DNA from: Streptomyces cellostaticus
GTDB lineage: Bacteria > Actinomycetota > Actinomycetes > Streptomycetales > Streptomycetaceae
Direction of reading: 5' to 3'
Assembly (NCBI RefSeq): GCF_001513965.1
Contig: NZ_KQ948017.1
Location: 288,939-352,938, forward strand
DNA length: 64,000 bases
In this document: positions 1-9,938 of the stretch, in pieces
Layout of the letters: each line of letters begins with the position of its first letter
How positions within the stretch are numbered: position 1 is the first letter of the stretch
Position numbers and translations under genes: made by a program
Notes under the pieces: generated by a model
The model's database searches: none
The model's input: only the letters and a program-made list of their open reading frames with translations
Told to the model about the DNA's origin: nothing

Positions 1-531
1 GAGATGAACCGCCTGGTGTGGGTGGGCAGGGGCATGGGCGAGCCGGACTGGGCGGTCGGCGGCAGCTACCAGGTCGTCCGGCTGATCCGCATGCTGGTGG
101 AGTTCTGGGACCGGGTCTCGCTGAGCGAGCAGGAGCGCATGTTCGGCCGTGCCCGCTCCTCCGGCGCACCGCTGGACGGCGACCACGAGCACGACACGCC
201 GAAGTACGCCGACGATCCCAAGGGCGACGTCATCCCGCTGGACGCCCACATCCGCCTCGCCAATCCCCGCGCGGCCGCCACCGCCGACCAGCGCATCCTG
301 CGCCGCGCCTACAACTACGACCGCGGCATGGACGCCAACGGCAACCTCGACATGGGCCTGCTGTTCTGCTGCTACCAGCAGGACCTGGCCCGGCAGTTCG
401 AGACCGTGCAGCGCCGGCTGGCGGGCGAGCCGCTCACCGACTACATCACCCCGTTCGGCGGCGGCTACTTCTTCGCCCTGCCCGGCGTAAGGGACGCCAC
501 GGACTGGTACGGACGGGCTCTGCTCGGCTGA
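1..531 (+). CDS. Dyp-type peroxidase (EfeB-like), C-terminal part
   Basis: The frame is open from the first base, so this is the 3' part of a gene starting outside the window; about 176 residues remain. It carries the distal half of dye-decolourising peroxidases: a [11 protein letters not shown] segment, a [10 protein letters not shown] segment whose His is the expected proximal haem ligand, and a closing [14 protein letters not shown] block. Relatives of the EfeB type are Tat-exported haem enzymes acting on haem iron or oxidising phenols with peroxide. The GxxDG motif and any Tat signal would lie upstream, so the subclass is not settled. A 176-base gap separates it from the next gene, so an operon is unlikely. 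Confidence 0.85.
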   Translation, partial: EMNRLVWVGRGMGEPDWAVGGSYQVVRLIRMLVEFWDRVSLSEQERMFGRARSSGAPLDGDHEHDTPKYADDPKGDVIPLDAHIRLANPRAAATADQRILRRAYNYDRGMDANGNLDMGLLFCCYQQDLARQFETVQRRLAGEPLTDYITPFGGGYFFALPGVRDATDWYGRALLG

Positions 532-561
532 ACCTGTCCGGACAACTCTGCGGGCCGACAG

Positions 562-577
562 GTCAATTCACCGTCAA
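562..577 (+). promoter_or_regulatory. 11-bp-spaced GTCAA direct repeat (PHO-box-like)
   Basis: Two GTCAA cores (562-566 and 573-577) sit exactly 11 bp apart, the spacing of PhoP direct-repeat units in Streptomyces, and lie about 130 bp before a phosphoesterase gene. The flanking bases fit the PHO-box consensus poorly, so this is only suggestive. The rest of the 532-707 gap shows no other clear element. Confidence 0.2.
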
Positions 578-707
578 GATTTGCCCCAGCATCCCTGACC
601 CGGAGTTCACTCCCGCGCCATCATCACTCCGCCGGAGCGCCCCGCGACGGGCGCAGCATCCGTGCTCGTACGGCGCACAGACGTTCCCGCCCGGAGGGTG
701 AACCACC

Positions 708-2525
708 ATGGCCAGCAGAGGAAGACGAGCGGCGGTACGGAGCCTTGGGGCTCTCGCCGGAGCCGCGGCACTCACGGTGCTCGGCAGCAACGCGCCCGGC
801 TGGGCGGCGGTGACCTCCGGGCATGCCTCGACCGCGACCCCCGTCAAGCACGTCGTCGTGCTCTTCGACGAGAACATCTCCTTCGACCACTACTTCGCCA
901 CCTACCCGAAGGCCGCCAACACGGACGGCACGAAGTTCACGGCGTCGAAGAACACCCCGAAGGACATCGACACCCTGGCCCACGCCGGGCTGCTGACGAA
1001 GAACCCCAACCAGTACACGCCCAAGCGGCTCTCCCCCGCCCAGGCGATGACCTGCGACCAGAACCACTCCTACGGCCCGGAGCAGTACGCCTACAACGGC
1101 GGCAAGGCCGACCAGTTCGTGCAGAACACCGAGGTCGACAAGTGCAGCGGCGGCCTGTTCGGTGAACCCGGCCTGGCGATGGACTACTACGACGGCAACA
1201 CCGTCACCGCCCTGTGGAACTACGCCCAGCACTACTCCCTGAGCGACCGGTCCTTCAGCTCGGTCTACGGCCCCTCCACTCCCGGCGCCCTCAACCTGAT
1301 CTCCGGTCAGACGCACGGCGTGGTGTCGGTCGACCCGGCCACCGGCAAGCGGACGGCGACCCCCGACCCGTACGCGGTCAAGTCGCCCGACGCGAAGGGC
1401 GTGGGCACGGTGGTCAACGACCCCGACCCGGCCTTCGACGACTGCTCCGGCAAGGACCACACCAGCACCAACGCGCTGGCGGCCCTGCAGGGCAGGAACA
1501 TCGGTGACCTACTCAACACAAAGAAGGTGACCTGGGGCTGGTTCCAGGGCGGCTTCCGGCCCTCGACCGCGTGGAACGGGACATCCGGGGCGTACGCCAA
1601 GTGCGACACCACGCACGCCAACGTGGGCGGCGCGGCCGTCGCCGACTACAGCCCGCACCACAACCCGTTCTCGTACTACAAGTCGACGGCCAACCCGCAT
1701 CACCTGCCGCCGAAGAGTGTCGCCGAGATCGGCCACAACGGGCCGGCCAACCACAACTACGACCTGACCGACTTCACCGCTGCCGTGAAGGCGGGCAAGC
1801 TCCCGGCCGTCAGCTTCGTGAAGGCCGGTGAGTACCAGGACGGCCACGCCGGCTACTCCGACCCGCTCGACGAACAGCACTTCCTCGTCCGGCAGATCAA
1901 CGCGATCCAGAGCTCGCCGCAGTGGAGGTCGACAGCGATCGTCGTCGCCTACGACGACTCCGACGGCTGGTACGACCATGCCTACGTCGCCCCGCGCAAC
2001 GGCTCGAAGGACACCTCGCTCGGCTCCAACGGCAAGGCCACCGACAGCCCGGCCTGCCAGAACGGCCCGAAGGCGTCCGGCGGCTACGCCGACCGCTGCG
2101 GCCCCGGCACCCGCCAGCCGCTGCTCGTGATCTCGCCCTACAGCAAGGTCGACAAGGTCGACCACACCCTGACCGACCAGGCGTCCCTCACCCGGTTCAT
2201 CGAGGACAACTGGCACACCGGCCGGATCGGCGACCACTCCTTCGACGCGACGGCCGGCTCCCTGGCGGGCATGTTCGACTTCCGGCACCCGAACAACAAG
2301 CAGGTGCTGCTGAACTCGGACGGCTCGGTGAAGTCCGTCGGCCCCATCAAGCACGTCGCCGCAGTGGCCACGAGCATCACCCCCGGCCCGGCGATGCAGA
2401 ACACCGCCGCCACCACCGGCACCTCCGGGTTCCCGACCCTCCCGGTCGGCCTCGGCGTGGGCGCCCTGCTGGCCGCCGGCGCCACGGGCACGTACCTCAC
2501 GCTGCGCCGCAGGCAGCACTCCTGA
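708..2525 (+). CDS. Tat-exported phosphoesterase (phospholipase C / acid phosphatase family)
   Basis: A 605-residue protein of the bacterial phosphoesterase family (PF04185), whose members hydrolyse phospholipids or phosphomonoesters outside the cell. The N-terminus has a twin-arginine signal (RGRRAAVRS, then a hydrophobic stretch to about residue 34). The metal and catalytic segment VVVLFDENISFDHYF is at about residues 47-61, and a second family block, VVAYDDSDGWYDH, is near residue 415. The C-terminus has a Pro/Gly-rich hydrophobic segment followed by Arg residues, suggesting it is anchored in the membrane or wall. The ATG is preceded by GGAGGGTGAACCACC. A strong terminator follows, so it is probably transcribed alone. 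The exact substrate cannot be told from sequence. Confidence 0.85.
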   Translation: MASRGRRAAVRSLGALAGAAALTVLGSNAPGWAAVTSGHASTATPVKHVVVLFDENISFDHYFATYPKAANTDGTKFTASKNTPKDIDTLAHAGLLTKNPNQYTPKRLSPAQAMTCDQNHSYGPEQYAYNGGKADQFVQNTEVDKCSGGLFGEPGLAMDYYDGNTVTALWNYAQHYSLSDRSFSSVYGPSTPGALNLISGQTHGVVSVDPATGKRTATPDPYAVKSPDAKGVGTVVNDPDPAFDDCSGKDHTSTNALAALQGRNIGDLLNTKKVTWGWFQGGFRPSTAWNGTSGAYAKCDTTHANVGGAAVADYSPHHNPFSYYKSTANPHHLPPKSVAEIGHNGPANHNYDLTDFTAAVKAGKLPAVSFVKAGEYQDGHAGYSDPLDEQHFLVRQINAIQSSPQWRSTAIVVAYDDSDGWYDHAYVAPRNGSKDTSLGSNGKATDSPACQNGPKASGGYADRCGPGTRQPLLVISPYSKVDKVDHTLTDQASLTRFIEDNWHTGRIGDHSFDATAGSLAGMFDFRHPNNKQVLLNSDGSVKSVGPIKHVAAVATSITPGPAMQNTAATTGTSGFPTLPVGLGVGALLAAGATGTYLTLRRRQHS

Positions 2526-2544
2526 CACACACCGCTGCACGCGC

Positions 2545-2575
2545 GTACGCCCCCGGCCGGCATCCGGGGGCGTAC
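2545..2575 (+). terminator. Rho-independent-type hairpin after the phosphoesterase gene
   Basis: A perfect 12-bp stem (GTACGCCCCCGG, 2545-2556, pairing with 2564-2575) with a 7-base loop begins 19 bases after the stop codon. It has no U-run, which is usual for Streptomyces terminators. Confidence 0.8.
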
Positions 2576-2641
2576 GTCGTGTCCGCCCCCTTCTCTCGCT
2601 GAAAACGGCTGGCCCCGTGGGGTTCGCGATGCTGGGATGGC

Positions 2642-3646
2642 GTGATGGGACATGAGGCGTCACTCACCGTGGACCGCGGCCGCTACCAGGAAGCGGTGAC
2701 TCCCTGGGAACAGGAGTCCTGGCGGAACGCGGCGCTGGACTGGGTGCACGGCCGGCTCGCCGCGCACGGTCTGCGGGCGGACGGTCCGTTGCAGGTGCGG
2801 CTGCGGCCGTGGTCCGTCCTGGTGCGGGTGCCCGTGGCGGGCCGGGAAGCCGTCTGGTTCAAGGGGAATCCGTCGGCCAGCGGCTTCGAGGGTGCGCTGA
2901 CCGCCGCGCTGGCCCGCTGGGTGCCGGAGCATGTCCTGGAGCCGCTGGCGGTCGACGCCGACCGCGGCTGGTCGTTGCTGCCCGACGGGGGCGCGCTCTT
3001 CCGGACCGTGCTGGAGCGTGCGACCGTCGGGCCCGGCGCCTGGGAGCGCCTTCTGGGCCAGTACGCAAGCATGCAGTACGCCTTGGTCCCGCACACACGG
3101 GAGATCGAACGGCTGGGTGTCCCGAGCGCCCGGACCCCGAAGCTGCCGGAGGCCTTCGACAAGCTGCTCGCGGAGAACGCGGCACTGGGGCCGGACGAAC
3201 GCGCGCGGCTCGCCGCACTCCGGCCCCGTCTCCTGGACTGGTGCACCGAACTCGCGGCCCTGGGCATCCCCGACTCCCTCGACCACTCGGATCTGCACGA
3301 CGGCCAGCTGTTCAACCCGGAACCGGGCCGGTACACCTTCTTCGACTGGGGCGACGCCGCCGTCTCCCATCCGTTCTGCAGCCTGCGGGTCACCGCCCGC
3401 AGGGCCTGCGACCGGTACGGGCCCGACGTACTGCCGCGCCTGCGCGACGCCTATCTGGAGCCGTGGACGGGAGCCGGCCGTACGGCAGCGGAACTGCGGC
3501 GAGCGGTGCGGCTCGCCTGGCGGCTGAGCGCCCTGGGGCGTGCCCGCGCCTGGGGCCGCCTGTTTCCGACCGCGCCCGAAACCCCTCTCCTGGCCGCGGA
3601 GAGCGCCCACTCGCTGCTGGAACTCTTCGAGGACCCTCCGTTCTAG
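2642..3646 (+). CDS. Aminoglycoside-phosphotransferase-fold protein
   Basis: A 334-residue cytoplasmic protein with the APH/choline-kinase-like fold. The diagnostic region is LDHSDLHDGQLFN (catalytic loop with the HxDxxxxN pattern), followed by the metal-binding FFDWGDAAVSHPF segment; both are near residues 215-245. Family members transfer phosphate from ATP to small hydroxylated molecules, but many in Streptomyces have no known substrate and should not be read as resistance genes. The GTG at 2642 is followed at once by an ATG at 2645; either could be used. It stands alone between the preceding terminator and a lipoprotein gene 54 bases downstream. Confidence 0.75.
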   Translation: MMGHEASLTVDRGRYQEAVTPWEQESWRNAALDWVHGRLAAHGLRADGPLQVRLRPWSVLVRVPVAGREAVWFKGNPSASGFEGALTAALARWVPEHVLEPLAVDADRGWSLLPDGGALFRTVLERATVGPGAWERLLGQYASMQYALVPHTREIERLGVPSARTPKLPEAFDKLLAENAALGPDERARLAALRPRLLDWCTELAALGIPDSLDHSDLHDGQLFNPEPGRYTFFDWGDAAVSHPFCSLRVTARRACDRYGPDVLPRLRDAYLEPWTGAGRTAAELRRAVRLAWRLSALGRARAWGRLFPTAPETPLLAAESAHSLLELFEDPPF

Positions 3647-3700
3647 GCGACACGCCGCCGCACTCGCCGTACCGCCCTCGCGCGGCGGACACGTGACCGC

Positions 3701-4705
3701 ATGACCCGGTTCTCCGCGTCCCCGGCCACGCCGGTCGGACGCCGTGCCGTGCTGTGGGCCGTGGCGGGTGCCGCGCTCGGTGCTGCGGCGGGGTGCTCCG
3801 GTGCTGCGGCCTCCCGTGCGCGGCCGGCTCCGTGGTCCTCGGGCACCGCCTCACCGTGGCCGTCCCCCGCCCTCCCCCGCACCACTGCGTGGCGCCCGAC
3901 CTCTGCCGAGGTCGACCCGGAGGTCAAGCTGCGTGCCGTACGGCTCGTGGAGGCGATCGGCGCCTGGCCGTACGGGCACGGCGGCCGGGCCGCGGCCAGG
4001 TCGCGCGTCGCGGCGCTGGGGCTGGGGCTGCCGAGGGATCTCGTCGACCAGGCCGGGCCGCTGCTCCCGGCGGCCGACCAGGCGGCGCTGCAGGTCGTCG
4101 ACGCCCAGTACGGCGGGATCCTGGCCCGTTCGGCCAGTGTGCCGGTGGTGTGCCGGCAGTGGACGCGGCACAGCGCCACCGTGCGCGCGGGCGGTACGAC
4201 GGTCGACGTGCGGCTCTTCCGCTCGGCGCGCGGCTGGAGCGTCGACGCCCTGCATCCGGCGCGTCCGGGACCGGCCGCCGCCTCGCCCGCCCCGGACGTC
4301 CGGGCGGTCCTGTCCGACGACCGGATCACCCTGCCTCCCGCGGCGGCCGCCGACCTGCGCAGCGGGCAGGTGCACAGCAGCGTGACGAAGGCGATGCTCG
4401 CGCTCTCGGGGACGTACCGGCTGGGGGTGAGCGTCGTCCGCTCCGGGCATCCGCTGGACGTCTTCGGCACCAGCCGGCCCAGCGACCATCCGCGCGGCCG
4501 GGCCTTCGACGTGTGGCAGATCGACGGCCACACCGTGGTCCTGCCGACGACCCCGCGCAGCCTGATCGAGCGGTTCATGCGGGATGCCGCGGCCGCCGGG
4601 TCCTACAACGTCGGCGGTCCCGTGCTGCTGACGGGCGGCAGCCCCGGCCAGTTCTTCAGCGATGCCACCCACCACGACCACGTGCACATCGGCTTCCGCA
4701 GCTGA
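3701..4705 (+). CDS. Lipoprotein with a D-Ala-D-Ala carboxypeptidase-like (M15-type) metallopeptidase domain
   Basis: A 334-residue protein. A signal peptide ends in a lipobox-like AAAGC at about residues 28-32, so it should be lipidated on the outer face of the membrane; a Ser/Pro-rich linker follows. The C-terminal half has the zinc-peptidase layout: SDHPRGRAFDVW supplies a His and an Asp, and HHDHVHIGF near the end supplies the HxH ligands. This matches the M15/VanY-like fold that trims peptidoglycan stem peptides. The central domain (about residues 70-190) is not recognised. The next gene starts about 200 bases on after a stretch with no evident element. Confidence 0.7.
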   Translation: MTRFSASPATPVGRRAVLWAVAGAALGAAAGCSGAAASRARPAPWSSGTASPWPSPALPRTTAWRPTSAEVDPEVKLRAVRLVEAIGAWPYGHGGRAAARSRVAALGLGLPRDLVDQAGPLLPAADQAALQVVDAQYGGILARSASVPVVCRQWTRHSATVRAGGTTVDVRLFRSARGWSVDALHPARPGPAAASPAPDVRAVLSDDRITLPPAAAADLRSGQVHSSVTKAMLALSGTYRLGVSVVRSGHPLDVFGTSRPSDHPRGRAFDVWQIDGHTVVLPTTPRSLIERFMRDAAAAGSYNVGGPVLLTGGSPGQFFSDATHHDHVHIGFRS

Positions 4706-4904
4706 CAGGCCGGTGCGGCACCGCTCACTCACCACTCGCATGGCACAACGTCCGTTGCCGGCCTGGCGTGCCCTCGTCCGCGTGTCCCGCCGGGCTCCGC
4801 CCCTCCCGGTGCCGTCGCCCCCATGCCCTGGTGCGGTTGCGCCGGGCGGAGCAGTATCGGGAGCCTGGACGCGGCACGGACCGGGGGCGGATCCGGGAGG
4901 AGCA

Positions 4905-6476
4905 GTGACCCCAGCCCACGGCGATCCACCCCCGCACGGCCATGGCCTGGCCCGCCGGGTCTTCCTGACCCTGTGCGCCGGCGCGGGCCTGGGCGCGGCC
5001 TGCGCCTGTACGCCCGGGCCGCACCGTGTGCACCTGCGCCCCTTCGGCGGAGACGACGGGCGGCTGCGTCCGGAGGCCGAACGGGACGCGCCGGGCACCG
5101 CCGACTGGCGCATCCGCTCGGCGGGCCCGCCGGACGCGGTGACCGGCTACACCGACCGGGTGAGCGTGCGGCCGGGCGAGGAGTGCGGCCTGCATGTGTC
5201 GACCACCGCGGCCTCGTTCCGGGTCTCGGCGTTCCGCGTCGGCTGGTACGGCGGTCGGCAGGCCCACCGCATATGGACATCGCCCCGCATACCCGGCCGC
5301 ACCCAGCCGCCCCCACGGCTGCTGTCCGGCACCCGCACCGTGCGCGCCGACTGGCCCACCACACTGACCCTGGACACCGACGGATGGCCGGAGGGCGCGT
5401 ATCTGCTGCGTCTCGAGTCGGACACCGGCCATCAGCGGTACGTCCCGCTGATCGTCCGCTCCGCCGAGGGCGCGGGCCGCACGGTCCTGCTGCACGCCCC
5501 GGCCACCTGGCAGGCCTACAACCGCTGGGGCGGCTACAGCCTCTACGCGGGCTCCTCGGGCGCCTACGCCACCCGGTCGCTCGCGGTCAGCTTCGACCGC
5601 CCCTACGACGGCGACGGCGCGGAGAAGTTCCTGGTCTACGAACGGGCGCTGGTGGTGCTGGCCGAACGCCTGGGCATCCCGCTCGCCTACACCACCGGCG
5701 TCGACGTCCACCGGGACCCCTCGGTGCTGTACGGAGCGCACACCGTCGTCTGTCTGGGACACGACGAGTACTGGACGCCCGAGCAGCGGGCACACGTCAC
5801 CCGGGCCCGGGACACCGGCGCGAACCTCGCCTTCCTCGGCGCGAACACCTGTTTCCGCCGGGTCCGGCTCGAGGACGGGCAGGGGGCGGGCGAGCGCACG
5901 GTGGTCTGCTACAAGACGTCCTACCGCGCGGACCCGTACTACGCGTCCGACCCGGAGCTGGTGACCACCGAGTACCGCAGCCCGCCCGCCGCCGATCCGG
6001 AGTCGTCCCTCACCGGCGTGCTCTACGAGGGCTATCCGGTCGACGCCCCCTACGTCGTCCACGCCGCCGACCACTGGCTGTACGACGGCACCGGCGTACG
6101 CCCCGGCGACGGCTTCGCGCATCTCGTCGGCGTCGAGTACGACCGGGTCACACCGGCCACCCTCACCCCCGGCCCGCTGGAGATCACCGCGCACTCCCCC
6201 GTGGTGTGCGCCGGCCGCCCCAGTCACAGCGACTCCGCGTACTACGTCGCACCCGGTGGCGCGGGCGTCTTCGCGACCGGCACCATGCGCTGGGTGGAGG
6301 CGCTGCTGGCCGGCACGGGCAAACTCGGCCGCGACCACGGCATGGACGCCCGTACGCGTGCGTTCGTCACCCGCACCACGGAGAACCTGCTGCGCACCTT
6401 CGCGCGGGGCCCGGCGGCCCGCCACGGTCCACCGCCCCGTACGAACGTGCAGGAGGTCTACGGCGGCACGGTGTGA
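4905..6476 (+). CDS. Secreted N,N-dimethylformamidase beta-subunit-like protein
   Basis: The frame is open from 4662, but the GTG at 4905 is preceded by GGGAGGAGCA and begins a clear export signal (HGLARRVFLTLCAGAGLGAACAC), Tat- or lipoprotein-like, so it is chosen; the product is 523 residues. The mature part matches the large C-terminal domain of N,N-dimethylformamidase beta subunits: the NRWGGYSLY segment, a VCLGHDEYWT block and LGANTCFRR near the middle. Streptomyces encode many secreted relatives without the small alpha subunit and with unknown substrates, so amidase activity is an inference from the family only. It is convergent with a small gene on the other strand. Confidence 0.75.
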   Translation: MTPAHGDPPPHGHGLARRVFLTLCAGAGLGAACACTPGPHRVHLRPFGGDDGRLRPEAERDAPGTADWRIRSAGPPDAVTGYTDRVSVRPGEECGLHVSTTAASFRVSAFRVGWYGGRQAHRIWTSPRIPGRTQPPPRLLSGTRTVRADWPTTLTLDTDGWPEGAYLLRLESDTGHQRYVPLIVRSAEGAGRTVLLHAPATWQAYNRWGGYSLYAGSSGAYATRSLAVSFDRPYDGDGAEKFLVYERALVVLAERLGIPLAYTTGVDVHRDPSVLYGAHTVVCLGHDEYWTPEQRAHVTRARDTGANLAFLGANTCFRRVRLEDGQGAGERTVVCYKTSYRADPYYASDPELVTTEYRSPPAADPESSLTGVLYEGYPVDAPYVVHAADHWLYDGTGVRPGDGFAHLVGVEYDRVTPATLTPGPLEITAHSPVVCAGRPSHSDSAYYVAPGGAGVFATGTMRWVEALLAGTGKLGRDHGMDARTRAFVTRTTENLLRTFARGPAARHGPPPRTNVQEVYGGTV

Positions 6477-6498
6477 CCGCGGCGGCCGGGCCCCGGCG

Positions 6499-7318
<820 letters not shown>

Positions 7319-7363
7319 GACCCGAAGGTAGACCGCCACTAGGCCAGATCCCGTCCTAAAGGG

Positions 7364-7948
7364 TCAGTGGCCTCCTGAGGGCTGGTCGCAGCCCGTGTGG
7401 TCGGGATAGCCGCCGAAGGCGTCCGCCTTGGTCTGCGCGCTGTCCATCTCCCCCTCCAGGCACACCGGGTAGTCGTCGACCTCGACGAGGAAGCCGACGC
7501 CGGCCGAGCCGTTCTGGTACGTCTGCACCTGCCCGGCGGGGTACCCGAGGCCGGTGAGGGCCTTGCGGGCGCTCTCGGCCGTGAAGTCCCCTCGCCTGCG
7601 CAGCGGTTCGAGTGCCTCCCGGACGCGCCCGATGGCCGCGAGCCCTTGGCAACGGCGCTTGCCGTGCAGCGGGAAGGGCACCATGAAGCCGTGGTTCTCG
7701 GCGTAGTGGTCGGTGGGCGGTGCCGTGGGGCTCGGGGTGTGCGTCGACGGCCGCGGCGTGGGGGTGGGGCTCTCGCCGGGGCAGGCGAAGTCGGCCGGTC
7801 GGCTCGGCGTCGCCACCGCACTCCGCGAGGCGCCGCCCGCACCGGCGCCGTCCCCCGGGTGCTGCGCTCCGCACCCGGCCGCCAGCACTGCCAGCAGCGC
7901 CACCGGCAGCGGCGCGAGCCGGCGCGCCCTCATCCTGATCACTGTCAT
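7364..7948 (-). CDS. Secreted lipoprotein of unknown function
   Basis: About 194 residues starting at the ATG at 7948, giving a classical lipoprotein signal: basic MRARRLAP, a hydrophobic run, then LAAGC at about residues 22-26. A low-complexity Ser/Thr/Pro linker follows and then a compact domain of about 110 residues with four Cys that could form disulphides (for example KRRCQG and YPVCLEG). No family is recognised. It is probably a cell-surface protein. The neighbouring pseudogene is divergent. Confidence 0.7.
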   Translation of the reverse strand: MTVIRMRARRLAPLPVALLAVLAAGCGAQHPGDGAGAGGASRSAVATPSRPADFACPGESPTPTPRPSTHTPSPTAPPTDHYAENHGFMVPFPLHGKRRCQGLAAIGRVREALEPLRRRGDFTAESARKALTGLGYPAGQVQTYQNGSAGVGFLVEVDDYPVCLEGEMDSAQTKADAFGGYPDHTGCDQPSGGH

Positions 7949-8031
7949 GCCCCGATCATGACCGACTCGGCCGGCCGTCGGCATGAGTCTTCGTACTCAG
8001 AAGAACCGTCCCCGTGGAGGAGGTCATCCCA

Positions 8032-9389
8032 TGCCCGCGGTCGGGGAGGCGGCGGACGTACGCGACTGGCGCGGCCCGGCTCCGAGGTCGTGGATCTGGC
8101 CGGGCACACCTGGTACCCGGACTGGTCGACTCGCACAGCCATCCGGTGTGAGGGCTGGACATGGCCACGGGCACGGACCTGTCGGCCGTGAGGGACCTGG
8201 CCGGGCTGCGCGCGGCGCTCGCCCGGGCCGAGCGGGTGGCAGGCCTGGTGGTCGGCTACGGGCCTGGACCACAACGTCTTCGAGGGCCTGCCCGTCCACC
8301 ACGACCTCGTGGCCGGCGTACTGGACGGCACGCCCCGCCTTCCTGCGCCTGTACGACGGCCATTCGGCGCTCGCCAACGGCGCGGCGCCGGCTGCCGCCG
8401 GGGTGGCCGGGCCCCGCTCCTTCGCCCAGCGCGCGCAGGTGGTGTGCGACGCCGATGGGCGGCCCACGGGTCACCTGATGGAGCATGCCGCAATGGACCT
8501 GGTGACCGGCTTCGCACCCCGACCGTCGTACGCCGAACGGCGCCCGCGGCTGCTGGAGCTGCTGTCCGCGATGGCCGCCACCGGGCTCACCGGCGCCCAT
8601 ACGGGAGACGGTGCTCCCTGTGCGACTGCGATGCGCGTCCCGAGTGCCCGGCACTGGCTGGTCGGCGGGTTCAAGTTCTTCATGGACGGCACCGTCGAGG
8701 GCGGCACGGCCTGGCTGGAGCGCCCCGACTGTCACGGCCGGGGCACGGACGCGTTCTGGCCGGGGCCCCGCAGGCGTACACCACCGCCGTACGCACCGTG
8801 CACACGGCCGGCGTGCGCACGGCCACGCGCGCGATCGGGGACGCGGCCGTGCGCCACGTCCTGGACACCGTCGCCTCGCTCGGGCCCAGCGGTCGCGGGG
8901 CCCACCGGACAGGGCACTTCGAGACCGTCCCGAACGAACTCCTGTCCCTCTTCGCGGAGTTCGGCGTCACGGCCTCGCTGCACCCGGGGTGACGGCACCG
9001 ACGAGTCGTCCCGCCGCCTGGGCTCCGAGCGGGTCGCCCGCGCCTGGCGGCTGCGGGACCTGCGCAAGGCCAGGGCGACGCTCGCCCTCGGCTCGGGCCG
9101 GCCCATCGCGCACTACGACGTGCGTGCCGTGCCGACGACGGCCCGCCGCCCGAAGGACGCCGCGGCACGGCGGCCGGGGCTCACGGCGTTGCAGGCGCTG
9201 GAGGGCTCCACCAGCCACGCGGCTGCGGCAGCCGGCGAAACGGGCGTCGCCGGCCGCATCGCACCCGGCCACCGTGCCGACCTGACCGCCTTGTCCGTCG
9301 ATCCGGTGCACGCAGCCTGCGACGAACTGACGGATGCGCCGGTCGTGTTGAGGGTGACCGGGGGCCACGTGGTGCATCAGGCGTCCTGA
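8032..9389 (+). pseudogene. Decayed amidohydrolase (YtcJ-like), several frameshifts
   Basis: Recognisable pieces of one amidohydrolase appear in order but in different frames: AADVRDWRGP (about 8050), EVVDLAGHTWYP (about 8088), VDSHSHPV followed by a stop (about 8127), AFLRLYDGHSALANG (about 8336), VGGFKFFMDGTVEGG (about 8661), GVRTATRAIGDAAVRHVLD (about 8810, frame shifted) and IAPGHRADLTALSVDP near the end. The HSH metal-binding motif is cut off by the stop just after it. At least four frame changes are needed to rebuild the protein, so sequencing error is unlikely to explain them all. The intact family hydrolyses amide or urea-type bonds with two metals. Confidence 0.85.
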
Positions 9390-9410
9390 CGGAGCACCTC
9401 GTCAGCGGTG

Positions 9411-9580
<170 letters not shown>

Positions 9581-9620
9581 TCGGTACGCAACCGGCCGAA
9601 CCCCGCGCGGGCGCGCAAAG

Positions 9621-9717
9621 GGCGGAAAGTACACCCGCTTCTCGCGGATCCTGATTGCGCGGTGCGCGGCCGATCGGAGCGGTCGCTTCCCCGCGTCGGT
9701 TAGACGTACTTTCCGCC
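9621..9717. repeat. 12-bp perfect inverted repeat with 73-bp spacer
   Basis: GGCGGAAAGTAC (9621-9632) is repeated inverted as GTACTTTCCGCC (9706-9717). It lies in the roughly 360-base gap between the first tRNA-like gene and the end of the stress-protein gene, where no coding frame is convincing. No transposase is nearby. Confidence 0.6.
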
Positions 9718-9938
9718 ACTTCCATGGAAGCACTACACCGACGCAACCGCGAGGGCCGGGCGGGACTTCCGAGGTGGGCGGGCGGGCTGCACCACACCTC
9801 GATGCGACGGCCCATGACCCCGGTGGCCGGGACGTCGCGCTCCGTCACTCACGGTGCGAGCCCTGCCCCGTGCCAGGACGCCCGACGCTCCGGCCCGGAA
9901 TCAACGCGTCGTCCACACGGTCGACTTCGCAGACCGCC

